Source: Bacteroidota bacterium (GTDB lineage: Bacteria > Bacteroidota > Bacteroidia > Flavobacteriales > Weeksellaceae). From it: a DNA stretch of 23,572 nucleotides. The DNA lies in the NCBI GenBank assembly GCA_023388015.1, contig JAEWHB010000146.1, positions 1-23,572 on the forward strand, in the 5' to 3' direction. Positions 1 to 7,827 of the stretch are shown here, piece by piece; positions within the stretch are counted from its first letter, which is position 1, and every line of letters begins with the position of its first letter. The translations under genes were made by a program, and so were the position numbers. The notes beneath the pieces were generated by a model that saw only the letters and a list, made by a program, of their open reading frames with translations, had not been told where the DNA came from and did not search any database.

Positions 1-41
1 AAATCGGGAAACCGATTCGTCCTTGATGAAAAAAATGAATT

Positions 42-3000
42 ATGAGTATTATTGAAAAAGTATTAAAAGGTTTTTTAGGCGATAAAAATCAGAAAGACGT
101 AAAAGAATTACAGAAATATGCTGAAAAGGCATTGCAGGCTGAAAAGCAGATAGAAAATCTGTCCAATGACGAACTGAGAGCCAAAACAGCCGGATTCAAA
201 GCCAAATTGGCAGAAGCAACAAGTGCACAGAAAGCAGAAATTGCCGAACTGAAAACCAAGGCAGAAACCACTGAAAATTTTGATGATAAAGAAGGCATCT
301 ACGAGCAAATCGATAAGCTCAACAAAGAAGCTTATGAAATAGAAGAAAAAATCCTGATGGAAATTCTTCCCGAAGCTTTTGCCGTAGTGAAAGAAACCGC
401 CAAACGTTTCAAAAACAATTCTGAAATTGAAGTAACGGCCACCCCATTTGACCGGGAGCTTTCGGCTTTAAAATCTTATGTAGAAGTCGTGGGCGAAGAA
501 AAAGTCAAATGGCATAATTCCTGGGATGCTGCCGGAAAGGAAGTGGTTTGGGATATGGTTCACTATGACGTTCAGTTAATTGGTGGTACAGCACTTCACC
601 AAGGGAAAATTGCAGAGATGCAAACGGGTGAAGGTAAAACTTTGGTGGCGACACTTCCGGTTTACCTGAATGCTCTTACCGGTCGTGGTGTTCACCTTGT
701 GACCGTAAACGATTACCTTGCAAAACGTGACTCGGCATGGATGGCGCCGATTTTTGAATTCCACGGAATGCGCGTGGATTGTATCGATTATCACCAACCC
801 AATACAGAAGGAAGAAGACAGGCTTACAAAGCCGATATCGTGTATGGAACCAATAATGAGTTTGGTTTTGACTACCTGCGTGACAATATGGCCAATACAC
901 CGGAAAGCCTCGTACAACGTGAATTGAACTTCGCGATTGTCGATGAGGTGGACTCGGTTTTGATTGATGATGCTAGAACGCCTTTGATTATTTCGGGGCC
1001 GGTTCCGCAAGGCGATCGTCAGGAATTTGACGCATTGAAACCTAAAGTTGAAAAAATATTCAACATTCAACGCGAAGAATTAGGTAAAACCCTGAACAAA
1101 GCCAAAAAAATATTTGAAGAAGGCGATAGAAAAGATGGTGGTTTCCATTTGTACCAGGTATTCCGTGGATTACCCAAATACAAGCCTTTGATTAAGTTTT
1201 TAAGTCAGGAAGGAGTTCGAACGCAATTACAAAAAACAGAAGGACATTATATCGCGGACAATAACCGTGAAATGCCGGAAGTAGATCAGCACCTTTATTT
1301 CGTAATTGACGAGAAAAATAATCAGGTAGATTTGACCGATAAAGGAATTGAATACCTTTCTCAGGGAATGGAAGATCCAAATTTCTTCATCTTGCCCGAT
1401 GTAGCCACCAAGATTGGTGAAATTGAAGCGAAAAATCTTTCGAAAGAAGAAGAATACCAGGAAAAAGAAGAATTCTTCCGTGAGTTCTCCATCAAATCTG
1501 AACGCATTCACACACTGACCCAATTATTGAAAGCCTATACCCTATTTGAAAAAGATGTGGAGTATGTGGTAATGGAAGGTCAGGTGAAAATCGTTGACGA
1601 ACAAACGGGACGTATTATGGACGGACGTCGTTATTCGGATGGATTGCACCAGGCGATTGAGGCGAAAGAAAATGTAAAAATTGAAGCTGCTACCCAAACT
1701 TTTGCAACGGTAACTTTGCAGAATTACTTCCGTATGTACAACAAACTAGCGGGTATGACCGGTACGGCGGAAACGGAAGCAGGAGAATTCTGGGAAATCT
1801 ACAAACTGGATGTTGTAGCCATTCCGACCAACCGTCCGATTGCAAGATTTGACTTACAGGATAAAGTATATAAAACCAATCGCGAGAAATTCAATGCGGT
1901 TATTGAAGACGTTGTAGATCTGGCAGAAAACCAAAAACGTCCGGTACTTGTGGGTACGACCAATGTTGAAACTTCGGAATTATTGAGCCGTGCGCTTCAA
2001 TTGAGAAAAATTCCACACAACGTATTGAACGCGAAACTTCATAAAAAAGAAGCCGATATTGTTACAGAAGCAGGTCGTGCGGGTGTGGTTACCATCGCTA
2101 CGAATATGGCAGGACGTGGTACCGACATCAAGATTACACCGGAAGTAAAAGAAGCCGGAGGTTTGGCCATCGTAGGAACGGAAAGACACGATTCAAGACG
2201 AGTTGACCGTCAGCTACGAGGTCGTGCCGGTCGTCAGGGAGACCCGGGAAGTACATTGTTTTATGTTTCGCTTGAAGATAATTTGATGCGACTATTTGGT
2301 TCGGAAAGAATTTCCAAACTGATGGACCGTATGGGGCATAAAGAAGGCGATATGATTCAACATTCGATGATTTCAAAATCCATCGAACGTGCGCAACGTA
2401 AAGTGGAAGAAAACAACTTTGGAGTTCGTAAGCGTTTGCTGGAATATGACGACGTGATGAACAAGCAGCGTGAGGTAATCTACCGAAGAAGAAAAAATGC
2501 ATTGTTCGGAGAGCGATTGGATGTGGACATTGCCAATATGATTTATGATACGGCAGCTTCTATTGTGGCCGAAGCCAAAAACAATGAAAATTACAAACAG
2601 CTTGAATTTGATTTGATCAAATATTTCACAATGGATACGCCGGTTACGGAAAGCGAATTCAAATCAACTTCTGTTCGGGATCTGACTGAGAAAGTTTACA
2701 AAGCAGCAGTTGCGGATTATCAGCGACACATCGACCATCAAGCCGAAAAAGCTTATCCGATTATTGCAAGCGTTTATGAAAATCCTTCCAATCAGTTCAG
2801 CCGAATTCAGGTTCCTTTTACCGACGGAATTAAAACCCTGATGGTTGTAACAGATCTGAAGGAATCTTATGAAACACAAGGTAAAAAACTGGTAAAAGAT
2901 TTCGAAAAAGGAATTGTTTTGAGCCTAATCGACGAGCATTGGAAAGAACATTTGCGTGATGTGGACGATTTGCGTCGTTCGGTTCAGAATGCGGTTTACG

Positions 3001-3416
3001 AGCAAAAAGATCCGCTTGTGATTTACAAACAGGAATCTTTCTTTGTATTCCAGCGAATGCTTGATCGTGTGAACAAGGAAATCATTTCTTTCCTATTCAA
3101 AGGAGAATTGCCTACGCCGGATCCGGAGCAGATTCAGCAAGCGAAACAAGTGAAACAGGAAAAAGTTGAAACCAATCGCGGTGCTGATGAAAGCCCTTCT
3201 CCATCTGGAAATAATGGTTATTACAGCAATTCAACTTCTGCTACCAATTCACCTGCGCAGCGACCGGAAGTTACGGCGCCAAGAACCGTTGTGAAAATTC
3301 TTCCGAATGAAAAAGTTACCATCCGAAATGTGAATACCGGAGAAAAACAGGAAATGAAATTCAAAGTAGCCAAACCGATGATCGAAAGCGGTGAATGGGT
3401 TTTGGTAGAGAATTAA
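42..3416 (+). CDS. secA: Preprotein translocase ATPase SecA
   Basis: SecA is the motor ATPase that pushes unfolded preproteins through SecYEG. All hallmark motifs are present: Walker A (MQTGEGKT, residues 193-200), Walker B (DEVD, 301-304), GTNNEFGFDYLRD, MTGTAETEA, NMAGRGTDIK and GRAGRQGDPG in the second motor half. At 1124 residues it is about 220 longer than E. coli SecA; much of the excess lies after the DEVD box (roughly residues 330-500, Lys/Glu rich), in the preprotein cross-linking region. The C-terminus has a Ser/Asn/Pro-rich linker (about 1045-1080) and ends in GEWVLVEN, with no CxCxSG...CH zinc-binding tail, the SecB/lipid-binding element of proteobacterial SecA. I believe this tail type is usual in Flavobacteriia, from memory. 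The ATG fits the conserved start MSIIEKVLKGFLGDK. The promoter is outside or at the window edge; a terminator follows at once. Confidence 0.98.
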   Translation: MSIIEKVLKGFLGDKNQKDVKELQKYAEKALQAEKQIENLSNDELRAKTAGFKAKLAEATSAQKAEIAELKTKAETTENFDDKEGIYEQIDKLNKEAYEIEEKILMEILPEAFAVVKETAKRFKNNSEIEVTATPFDRELSALKSYVEVVGEEKVKWHNSWDAAGKEVVWDMVHYDVQLIGGTALHQGKIAEMQTGEGKTLVATLPVYLNALTGRGVHLVTVNDYLAKRDSAWMAPIFEFHGMRVDCIDYHQPNTEGRRQAYKADIVYGTNNEFGFDYLRDNMANTPESLVQRELNFAIVDEVDSVLIDDARTPLIISGPVPQGDRQEFDALKPKVEKIFNIQREELGKTLNKAKKIFEEGDRKDGGFHLYQVFRGLPKYKPLIKFLSQEGVRTQLQKTEGHYIADNNREMPEVDQHLYFVIDEKNNQVDLTDKGIEYLSQGMEDPNFFILPDVATKIGEIEAKNLSKEEEYQEKEEFFREFSIKSERIHTLTQLLKAYTLFEKDVEYVVMEGQVKIVDEQTGRIMDGRRYSDGLHQAIEAKENVKIEAATQTFATVTLQNYFRMYNKLAGMTGTAETEAGEFWEIYKLDVVAIPTNRPIARFDLQDKVYKTNREKFNAVIEDVVDLAENQKRPVLVGTTNVETSELLSRALQLRKIPHNVLNAKLHKKEADIVTEAGRAGVVTIATNMAGRGTDIKITPEVKEAGGLAIVGTERHDSRRVDRQLRGRAGRQGDPGSTLFYVSLEDNLMRLFGSERISKLMDRMGHKEGDMIQHSMISKSIERAQRKVEENNFGVRKRLLEYDDVMNKQREVIYRRRKNALFGERLDVDIANMIYDTAASIVAEAKNNENYKQLEFDLIKYFTMDTPVTESEFKSTSVRDLTEKVYKAAVADYQRHIDHQAEKAYPIIASVYENPSNQFSRIQVPFTDGIKTLMVVTDLKESYETQGKKLVKDFEKGIVLSLIDEHWKEHLRDVDDLRRSVQNAVYEQKDPLVIYKQESFFVFQRMLDRVNKEIISFLFKGELPTPDPEQIQQAKQVKQEKVETNRGADESPSPSGNNGYYSNSTSATNSPAQRPEVTAPRTVVKILPNEKVTIRNVNTGEKQEMKFKVAKPMIESGEWVLVEN

Positions 3417-3440
3417 TGATTTAATTATACAAATAATAGA

Positions 3441-3476
3441 ACGGAGGTCTTTTGGGCTTCCGTTTTTTTTGTTTTT
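3441..3476 (+). terminator. Rho-independent terminator after secA
   Basis: ACGGAGG (3441-3447) pairs with CTTCCGT (3457-3463, one G-U pair) around a short loop and is followed by a run of eight T, then G and five more T. It starts 24 bases after the secA stop. It lies between two convergent genes and could also slow transcription arriving from pyrD, although the T-run on that side is weaker. Confidence 0.8.
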
Positions 3477-3501
3477 AAGAAATTAGTGATCGCATCATGA
3501 A

Positions 3502-4533
3502 TTAAATAGATTTCAAAATGGCTTTGTTGATTCGTTTTACCAATCCCGGTCCTTCATAAATAAATCCGGTATAAACCTGAACCAATGAAGCGCCTGCTTC
3601 CAGTTTTTCAATGGCATCTTCGGGCGAATGAATTCCTCCTACTCCGATGATCGGGAAAGATTTCCCGCTTTTTTCGGAAAGGAATCGGATAACTTCAGTA
3701 GAACGGTCTTTTAAAGGTTTTCCACTTAGACCTCCGCTTTCATTTTGGTTACCTTCCCGATGCGTCGGGATTAAATTTTCTCTGGAAATGGTTGTGTTTG
3801 TAGCAATTACTCCTGAAATTCCGGTTGTTTTTACGATGTCGATGATGTCTAGCAGTTGTTCGTCGGTCAGATCAGGTGCTATTTTTAAAAGAATGGGACG
3901 AGGTTCCGGTTTATTTAGGTTTCTTTCCTGTAAAGTTTGAAGTAATTGCGTTAAAGGTTCTTTGTCCTGTAATTCACGCAGATTGGGTGTATTGGGACTG
4001 CTGACATTGACCACAAAATAATCCACCACGCTGTACAAAGCATCGAAACAGATTTCATAATCGTGAATCGCTTCTTCGTTGGCTGTGATTTTGTTTTTAC
4101 CTATGTTTCCTCCAATGATTACTTTATGATTTTTTCTGAGTCTTTTGGCTGCATCCCAAGCACCTTTGTTGTTAAAGCCCATGCGGTTGATGATAGCAGC
4201 GTCATTTTTCAGTCGGAATAATCTTTTCTTTTCGTTTCCCGGCTGGGGTTTGGGTGTTACGGTTCCTATTTCTATGAATCCAAATCCGAGGTTGGATAAT
4301 TCCTTGTATAGTTTGGCGTCTTTGTCGAATCCGGCGGCGAGACCAACGGGATTTGGAAATTTGATACCGAAAACTTCCCGTTCTAATTTTGGGTCTTTGA
4401 CAGTGTAAAGACTTCTGAGCAAATTGGGTACAAAAGGGATTTTTTGAATGATTTTCAGGAAAGAAAAAGTAAAATGATGGACATCTTCCGGGTCGAATTG
4501 AAATAAAACGGGACGTATGAGGAGTTTGTACAT
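3502..4533 (-). CDS. pyrD: Dihydroorotate dehydrogenase, quinone-dependent (class 2)
   Basis: Oxidises dihydroorotate to orotate, the fourth step of pyrimidine synthesis, with FMN and membrane quinone as acceptor. Class 2 features: an N-terminal amphipathic helix region (YKLLIRPVLFQFDPEDVHHF), the FMN-site segments GLAAGFDKD and IEIGTVTPKPQPGN, NRMGFNN, and NVSSPNTPNLR, whose second Ser (about residue 179) is the expected catalytic base. Near the C-terminus are IGVGGI and ASLVQVYTGFIYEGP, the phosphate-binding end of the barrel. The frame stays open upstream to 4617, but I place the start at 4533 (ATG-TAC, 343 residues). Conserved sequence begins there, and a TAnnTTTG promoter element at 4552-4559 would put transcription start only a few bases ahead. 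An ATG directly before (4536) is equally possible. Convergent with secA; no partner gene. Confidence 0.96.
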   Translation of the reverse strand: MYKLLIRPVLFQFDPEDVHHFTFSFLKIIQKIPFVPNLLRSLYTVKDPKLEREVFGIKFPNPVGLAAGFDKDAKLYKELSNLGFGFIEIGTVTPKPQPGNEKKRLFRLKNDAAIINRMGFNNKGAWDAAKRLRKNHKVIIGGNIGKNKITANEEAIHDYEICFDALYSVVDYFVVNVSSPNTPNLRELQDKEPLTQLLQTLQERNLNKPEPRPILLKIAPDLTDEQLLDIIDIVKTTGISGVIATNTTISRENLIPTHREGNQNESGGLSGKPLKDRSTEVIRFLSEKSGKSFPIIGVGGIHSPEDAIEKLEAGASLVQVYTGFIYEGPGLVKRINKAILKSI

Positions 4534-4551
4534 CATTTTTTGATTCTTCGG

Positions 4552-4559
4552 CAAAAGTA
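4552..4559 (-). promoter_or_regulatory. Bacteroidota -7 promoter element for pyrD
   Basis: Reads TACTTTTG on the minus strand, an exact match to the TAnnTTTG -7 consensus of Bacteroidota sigma-A. It lies 18 bases before the chosen pyrD start, giving a very short leader and ruling out the more upstream in-frame start. No TTG was found at the usual -33 distance. Confidence 0.6.
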
Positions 4560-4617
4560 ATGATTTTTGATATAGTCCTTGAGATTGATTTTGCAAAGAG
4601 TTGAGTTGGTGGTGCAA

Positions 4618-4651
4618 TGTGTTGGAGTGTGTTGGGGTGTTAGGGTGTGAG
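4618..4651. repeat. Degenerate G/T-rich short tandem repeat
   Basis: About four imperfect units of eight to nine bases (GTGTTGGAG, TGTGTTGGG, GTGTTAGGG, TGTGAGAG) directly upstream of the pyrD promoter. Function unknown. Confidence 0.5.
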
Positions 4652-4734
4652 AGAATGAATGAATATTCACAATCAAATTTCTTTCAATCAAAATTTCATT
4701 TAACCATTAAGAAATGAAGAAAATTAAGGCAACT

Positions 4735-4938
4735 TGGATCAACTTAAACTTGAAACCTGAAACTTGAAATTTCAAACTTGAAACTTCAAAAGCAGCAAGG
4801 AATTAAAAATTGGTTTTGATTTAGTCGAAATGAAATAAAGGGGTTTCTTTAAAATTCTTAGAGAAACTTTGCCAAAGTCCGCTCAGAACGATGAAAACTT
4901 TGGCAAAGTGGATCAACTTAAACTTGAAATCTGAAACT
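4735..4938. repeat. 30-bp direct repeat pair (4735-4764 and 4909-4938)
   Basis: The block starting TGGATCAACTTAAACTTG recurs 174 bases downstream with one mismatch in 30 positions. Both copies are followed by AAACTT-type words. The two copies bracket the paired ACTTTGsCAAAGT palindromes, so this could be a duplicated unit of a dispersed intergenic element. Confidence 0.75.
4866..4909. repeat. Paired 13-bp palindromes forming a larger inverted repeat
   Basis: ACTTTGCCAAAGT (4866-4878) and ACTTTGGCAAAGT (4897-4909) are each palindromic around a central base. They are also exact reverse complements of each other. In RNA they could form either two small hairpins or one 12-bp stem with a 20-base loop. 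Such twin palindromes suggest a protein-binding site or a REP-like dispersed element; which one cannot be told from a single locus. Confidence 0.65.
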
Positions 4939-4960
4939 TTAAACTTTAAACTTAGAAAAT

Positions 4961-5104
4961 AGCCCGGATGGCAGTGGACATCCTTTTTTGCAGGGCGAGA
5001 TTTTTTGTCCCGGAAAAAGAGTGGAGCGACAGCAAACTCCTTTTTCCGGGTTACAAAAAACGAAGAAATATAAAAAAGATGGGAACGTACAGCCGGATTG
5101 GCTC
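4961..5104 (+). ncRNA. Structured RNA candidate, Flavo-1-like
   Basis: Several stems are visible in order. GGATG/CATCC (4966-4970 with 4979-4983) has an 8-base loop. A strong 11-bp stem CCCGGAAAAAG/CTTTTTCCGGG (5009-5019 with 5040-5050) is capped by a further GAG/CTC pairing. AGCC/GGCT (5091-5094 with 5100-5103) closes around GGATT. The opening AGCCCGGATGGCAGTGGACA, the T-run after CATCC, and the closing AGCCGGATTGGCTC match my memory of the Flavo-1 RNA class, a non-coding RNA of unknown role common between genes of Flavobacteria. The strand is chosen from that match. A covariance-model search is needed for certainty. It ends 33 bases before the promoter of the methyltransferase gene, so it is probably independent of it. 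Confidence 0.55.
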
Positions 5105-5136
5105 TAAAAAAGAATTCATTACACAAGGTAAATTTG

Positions 5137-5144
5137 TAGTTTTG
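5137..5144 (+). promoter_or_regulatory. -7 promoter element for the rRNA methyltransferase gene
   Basis: TAGTTTTG matches TAnnTTTG exactly and sits 17 bases before the ATG at 5162. No good -33 TTG was seen. Confidence 0.55.
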
Positions 5145-5161
5145 CATCTTAAATCATTTGA

Positions 5162-6367
5162 ATGAAAATCCTTCCGTACAAAAATCTGTTTATAGGTATT
5201 ACCGAAACTTTGAATAATGTTTTTTTTCACAACAAATATGCGGACCGCGAACTGGAACGTACGTTGAAATCGAATCCGAAATGGGGCAGCCGCGACCGCG
5301 GTTTTATTGCCGAAACGGTTTATGATACGGTGCGGTGGAAAAGGATGATTGAGGCTTCGATGGGCAAAGAGGTTTCGCCGGAAAATCTTTGGGATTTTGT
5401 GGGGACTTGGTTTGTGTTGAACGATGAAAAATTGCCTTATTGGGACGAATTCAAAAAAATCAGTCAGAAAGAAGTTTTGAAACGCAATCATGCGGCGACC
5501 GATAGAAATTTTGCGGTTAGTGCTTCTATTCCCGATTGGCTGGATGAGTTGGGAAGGTCTGAATTGGGTAAACAATGGCAAAAGGAAATGGAAGCGATGA
5601 ACATTCCTGCGCCGACGATCATCCGTACCAATACTCTGAAAATTGACCGGAAATCTTTGCAGAAAAAACTGAAGGAAGAAGGTTTTGAAACGGAAGTTTT
5701 ATCTAAATATCCGGATGCTTTGGAAATGTTGGAAAAAGCCAACATCTTCCGAACTGAGGCTTTTAAAAATGGTTTGTTTGAAATTCAGGATGCGGGTTCG
5801 CAGTTGATTTCGCCTTATCTGAATGTACAGCCGGGAATGCGTGTGGTGGATGCTTGTGCGGGTGCCGGCGGAAAGACTTTGCATCTTTCTGCTTTGACAG
5901 AAAACAAAGGTCAGATTTATGCGCTGGATCTTCATGAATGGAAATTGTTGGAAACGAAAAAAAGGGCCAAGCGAGCCGGTGCGCAAAATATACAGACGAA
6001 AGTCATCGATTCGACCAAAGTGATTAAAAAAATGGAAAACACGGCAGACCGATTGCTTATTGATGCGCCTTGTAGTGGTTTGGGTGTTTTGAGCCGGAAT
6101 CCGGATGCCAAATGGAAATTGAGCTTGGACTTTGTGGAAAGCATAAAAAAAGAACAAGAAAAAATTCTGAATGATTATTGTAAAATTTTGAAACCGGGCG
6201 GCGCCATGGTGTATGCGACCTGTTCGATTTTGCCAAGTGAAAATCAACTACAAGTAGAAAAATTTCTAAAAAATCATCCGGATTTTACATTGGTCAGGGA
6301 AAAACAGATTCTTCCTTCTCAAAGTGGTTTTGATGGATTTTATATGGCTTATTTGGAGAAGAAATGA
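5162..6367 (+). CDS. rsmB: 16S rRNA m5C methyltransferase, RsmB/NOP family
   Basis: Transfers a methyl group from SAM to C5 of a cytosine in rRNA (C967 of 16S rRNA in E. coli RsmB). The first ~150 residues are a NusB-like helical domain (RDRGFIAETVYDTVRWKRMI), typical of RsmB. APTIIRTNTLK near 155 opens the catalytic part. The SAM-binding loop is DACAGAGGK (230-238); motif IV is DAPCSG (301-306, Cys304) and motif VI is ATCS with Cys354. These are the two cysteines used for product release and for attack on cytosine. Length (401) is close to E. coli RsmB (429). Target site is inferred from the family; other RsmB/F-type targets are possible. It has its own promoter and no NusB or Fmt neighbour. 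Confidence 0.9.
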   Translation: MKILPYKNLFIGITETLNNVFFHNKYADRELERTLKSNPKWGSRDRGFIAETVYDTVRWKRMIEASMGKEVSPENLWDFVGTWFVLNDEKLPYWDEFKKISQKEVLKRNHAATDRNFAVSASIPDWLDELGRSELGKQWQKEMEAMNIPAPTIIRTNTLKIDRKSLQKKLKEEGFETEVLSKYPDALEMLEKANIFRTEAFKNGLFEIQDAGSQLISPYLNVQPGMRVVDACAGAGGKTLHLSALTENKGQIYALDLHEWKLLETKKRAKRAGAQNIQTKVIDSTKVIKKMENTADRLLIDAPCSGLGVLSRNPDAKWKLSLDFVESIKKEQEKILNDYCKILKPGGAMVYATCSILPSENQLQVEKFLKNHPDFTLVREKQILPSQSGFDGFYMAYLEKK

Positions 6368-6396
6368 TTATCTTAGGAAACTAATAAAACTACATT

Positions 6397-6933
6397 ATGA
6401 AAAAAATTTTACTTTCTCTTCTTTTTGGGCTTTCTCCCTTTTTATTTTCACAAGAGTACCGCCCTTTATTGCTCCCAGATAATCAATGGATTGCTTCTTT
6501 TTTTATGTATGTTCCAGAAACAGGTGAATTCGAATATATTGATTATCATTATCGGTTCAATTCCGTTACGCACGAAATCAATGGCAAAACTTATTTGGAA
6601 TTAGAAGTACGATCGCGATATCGATCGACTCCCCCTTATACCACTGATTGGTCTGATTGGTCAACGGCTGAATTCTATCTATCTGAAGATGTGGAGGAAA
6701 AGAAAGTCTATGTGTATTATACCTCCAACACCCAGCATGAACAAGGGGAATATCTTTTGTATGACTTCAACCTTGAAATTGGAGATATGATGGATTTTTC
6801 CGGTTTTGTCGAGGGTGAGTCTTCGGAGCCTTTGCCTGTGCTAGACATCACTTACGAAACTGTCTATGGATTGGACATGGTAAAAACCTACCATTTCGAA
6901 CAAGAGTGGCAGAATCCGATTCAGATTTTATGA
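6397..6933 (+). pseudogene. T9SS cargo protein, N-terminal part, cut by a frameshift
   Basis: Encodes a signal peptide (MKKILLSLLFGLSPFLFSQ) and about 160 residues of beta-rich, Tyr/Glu-rich mature sequence with no family I can name. The frame ends at TGA (6931-6933) after EQEWQNPIQIL. The next frame over reads IRFRFYEGIGSTMGLV across the same spot. RFYEGIGS is a phrase common near the end of such Bacteroidota secreted proteins, so the real protein most likely continued ...QNPI-RFYEGIGSTMGLV.... Removing one base near 6922 restores a single ORF of about 292 codons with the piece at 6923-7273. It starts 29 bases after the methyltransferase gene, with no clear promoter of its own. Genuine mutation, assembly error or a phase-type switch cannot be separated from sequence alone. 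Confidence 0.8.
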
Positions 6934-7273
6934 GGGAATCGGTTCAACAATGGGACTTGTTCAATCTTCTTTCATGTATGATGCAGGCTGGGAATTAACC
7001 GATTTTGGAACCAATTTAGTTTTTGGGGTGGATGAAATCCCGCAGAAAAAATCGCTGGTTTATCCGAATCCTTTTACGAATCAAATTCAGATTGAATCTC
7101 AAAAACCGTTTTTAACTCTGCAATTATTTGATCTGAGCGGAAAAATGGTACTTTCAAAATCTTCTGTTTCAGAACTGAATTCCGGATTAGCTTCTCTGCC
7201 ACACGGAATTTATCATTTGAGAATTCGTTTTAAAGACAAAACCCAAGAAACCCTGAAATTGATAAAAAAATAA
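6923..7273 (+). pseudogene. T9SS cargo protein, C-terminal part with sorting domain
   Basis: This piece continues the gene at 6397 in the shifted frame, from AGA-TTT-TAT (RFYEGIGSTMGL). It carries a type A T9SS C-terminal sorting domain: SLVYPNPFTNQIQIES, then LQLFDLSGKMVLS, then LPHGIYHLRIRFKD and a Lys-rich end (TLKLIKK). That domain directs folded cargo across the outer membrane and is removed there. An ATG at 6950 opens a 107-codon frame, but a product from it would lack the signal peptide needed to reach the T9SS. This supports reading the two pieces as one broken gene, not two genes. Confidence 0.82.
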
Positions 7274-7274
7274 T

Positions 7275-7282
7275 TAATTTTG
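7275..7282 (+). promoter_or_regulatory. -7 promoter element for the TPR gene
   Basis: TAATTTTG, an exact TAnnTTTG match, begins two bases after the preceding stop and 25 bases before the ATG at 7300. The nearest TTG upstream is only 13 bases away, shorter than usual. Confidence 0.45.
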
Positions 7283-7299
7283 GGTTTAATTCTTACAAA

Positions 7300-7809
7300 A
7301 TGCAGGAGGTAGAAAATCTTTTTCTGGAAGTTGGCAAAGCCATTGACGAACGCGATATTTCGGGTGCCAAGGATTTATTGGAAGAAATTCTGACCATAGA
7401 TCCAGGTTACGGAAGGGCGCACAATCATCTGGGATGGATTTACGAAACCAAAATCAAGGACTTTGAACGTGCCAAACGCCATTATGAACTGGCCATTAAA
7501 TTCTGCAAAGGAACTTATCCGGTTGCTTATGTGAATTATGGTTATCTGTTGATTGAATTCGGGCAATTGGAGGAAGCAAAAAAAACAATTGAAGAAGGCC
7601 TGAAAGTAAAAGGTGCCGACAAAGCCACTTTGTACTATCAGAAAGGGAAAATCGCGGAACATAGACAGGATTATGTGGAAGCTTTAAAGACTTATCGGCA
7701 ATCACAAAAGATGAATTTCAACAAGGATTTTCATTCGATGTTGCTAAATGAAATCGGAAGAGTGCAATCCAAAATGAGTTTCTGGGATAAACTTCGGATG
7801 AAGTTCTGA
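7300..7809 (+). CDS. Small cytoplasmic TPR protein
   Basis: A 169-residue all-helical protein without signal peptide. It contains about three to four tetratricopeptide repeats: residues ~5-35 (AKDLLEEILTIDPGYGRAHN), ~38-70 (NHLGWIYETKIKDFERAKRHYELAIK), ~77-105 (AYVNYGYLLIEFGQLEEAKKTIEEGL) and ~110-140 (YYQKGKIAEHRQDYVEALKTY). It ends in a basic tail (FWDKLRMKF). TPRs bind other proteins, but no partner or catalytic domain is visible. It lies between a T9SS cargo gene and a catabolic dioxygenase, with separate promoters on both sides, so context does not assign a role. Confidence 0.8.
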   Translation: MQEVENLFLEVGKAIDERDISGAKDLLEEILTIDPGYGRAHNHLGWIYETKIKDFERAKRHYELAIKFCKGTYPVAYVNYGYLLIEFGQLEEAKKTIEEGLKVKGADKATLYYQKGKIAEHRQDYVEALKTYRQSQKMNFNKDFHSMLLNEIGRVQSKMSFWDKLRMKF

Positions 7810-7827
7810 GTGAAACCGAAATTTTGG

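Larger units (their letters stand above)
4534..4960. other. Gene-free stretch between pyrD and the structured RNA
   Basis: I see no convincing gene here. It holds the pyrD promoter, a degenerate G/T-rich repeat tract (about 4618-4651, units like GTGTTGGAG), a pair of near-identical 30-bp direct repeats, and two copies of the palindrome ACTTTGsCAAAGT between them. Low-complexity text built from CTTGAAA-like words fills most of the rest. ORFs that cross it are short, full of Phe and Lys, and lack any family signature. Confidence 0.6.

Noticed and set aside
4534..4617. Extended N-terminus of pyrD (28 extra codons from 4617)
   Set aside because: The extension has no resemblance to PyrD, and a TAnnTTTG promoter box lies inside it, so transcription should begin downstream of it.
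4821..5147. 108-codon minus-strand ORF over the structured RNA region, plus a 65-codon plus-strand ORF at 4968-5165
   Set aside because: Both run through palindromes, poly-A/T tracts and stems, show low-complexity Phe/Lys composition and no family signature; the strong hairpin explains the sequence better.
5699..6247. 182-codon minus-strand ORF within the rRNA methyltransferase gene
   Set aside because: Antisense shadow with Phe/Arg/Gln-rich composition; the sense strand carries all catalytic motifs.
6950..7273. Independent 107-residue secreted protein starting at ATG 6950
   Set aside because: It has a T9SS sorting domain but no signal peptide, and conserved sequence (RFYEGIGST) continues upstream of the ATG in the same frame; it is the tail of a frameshifted gene.
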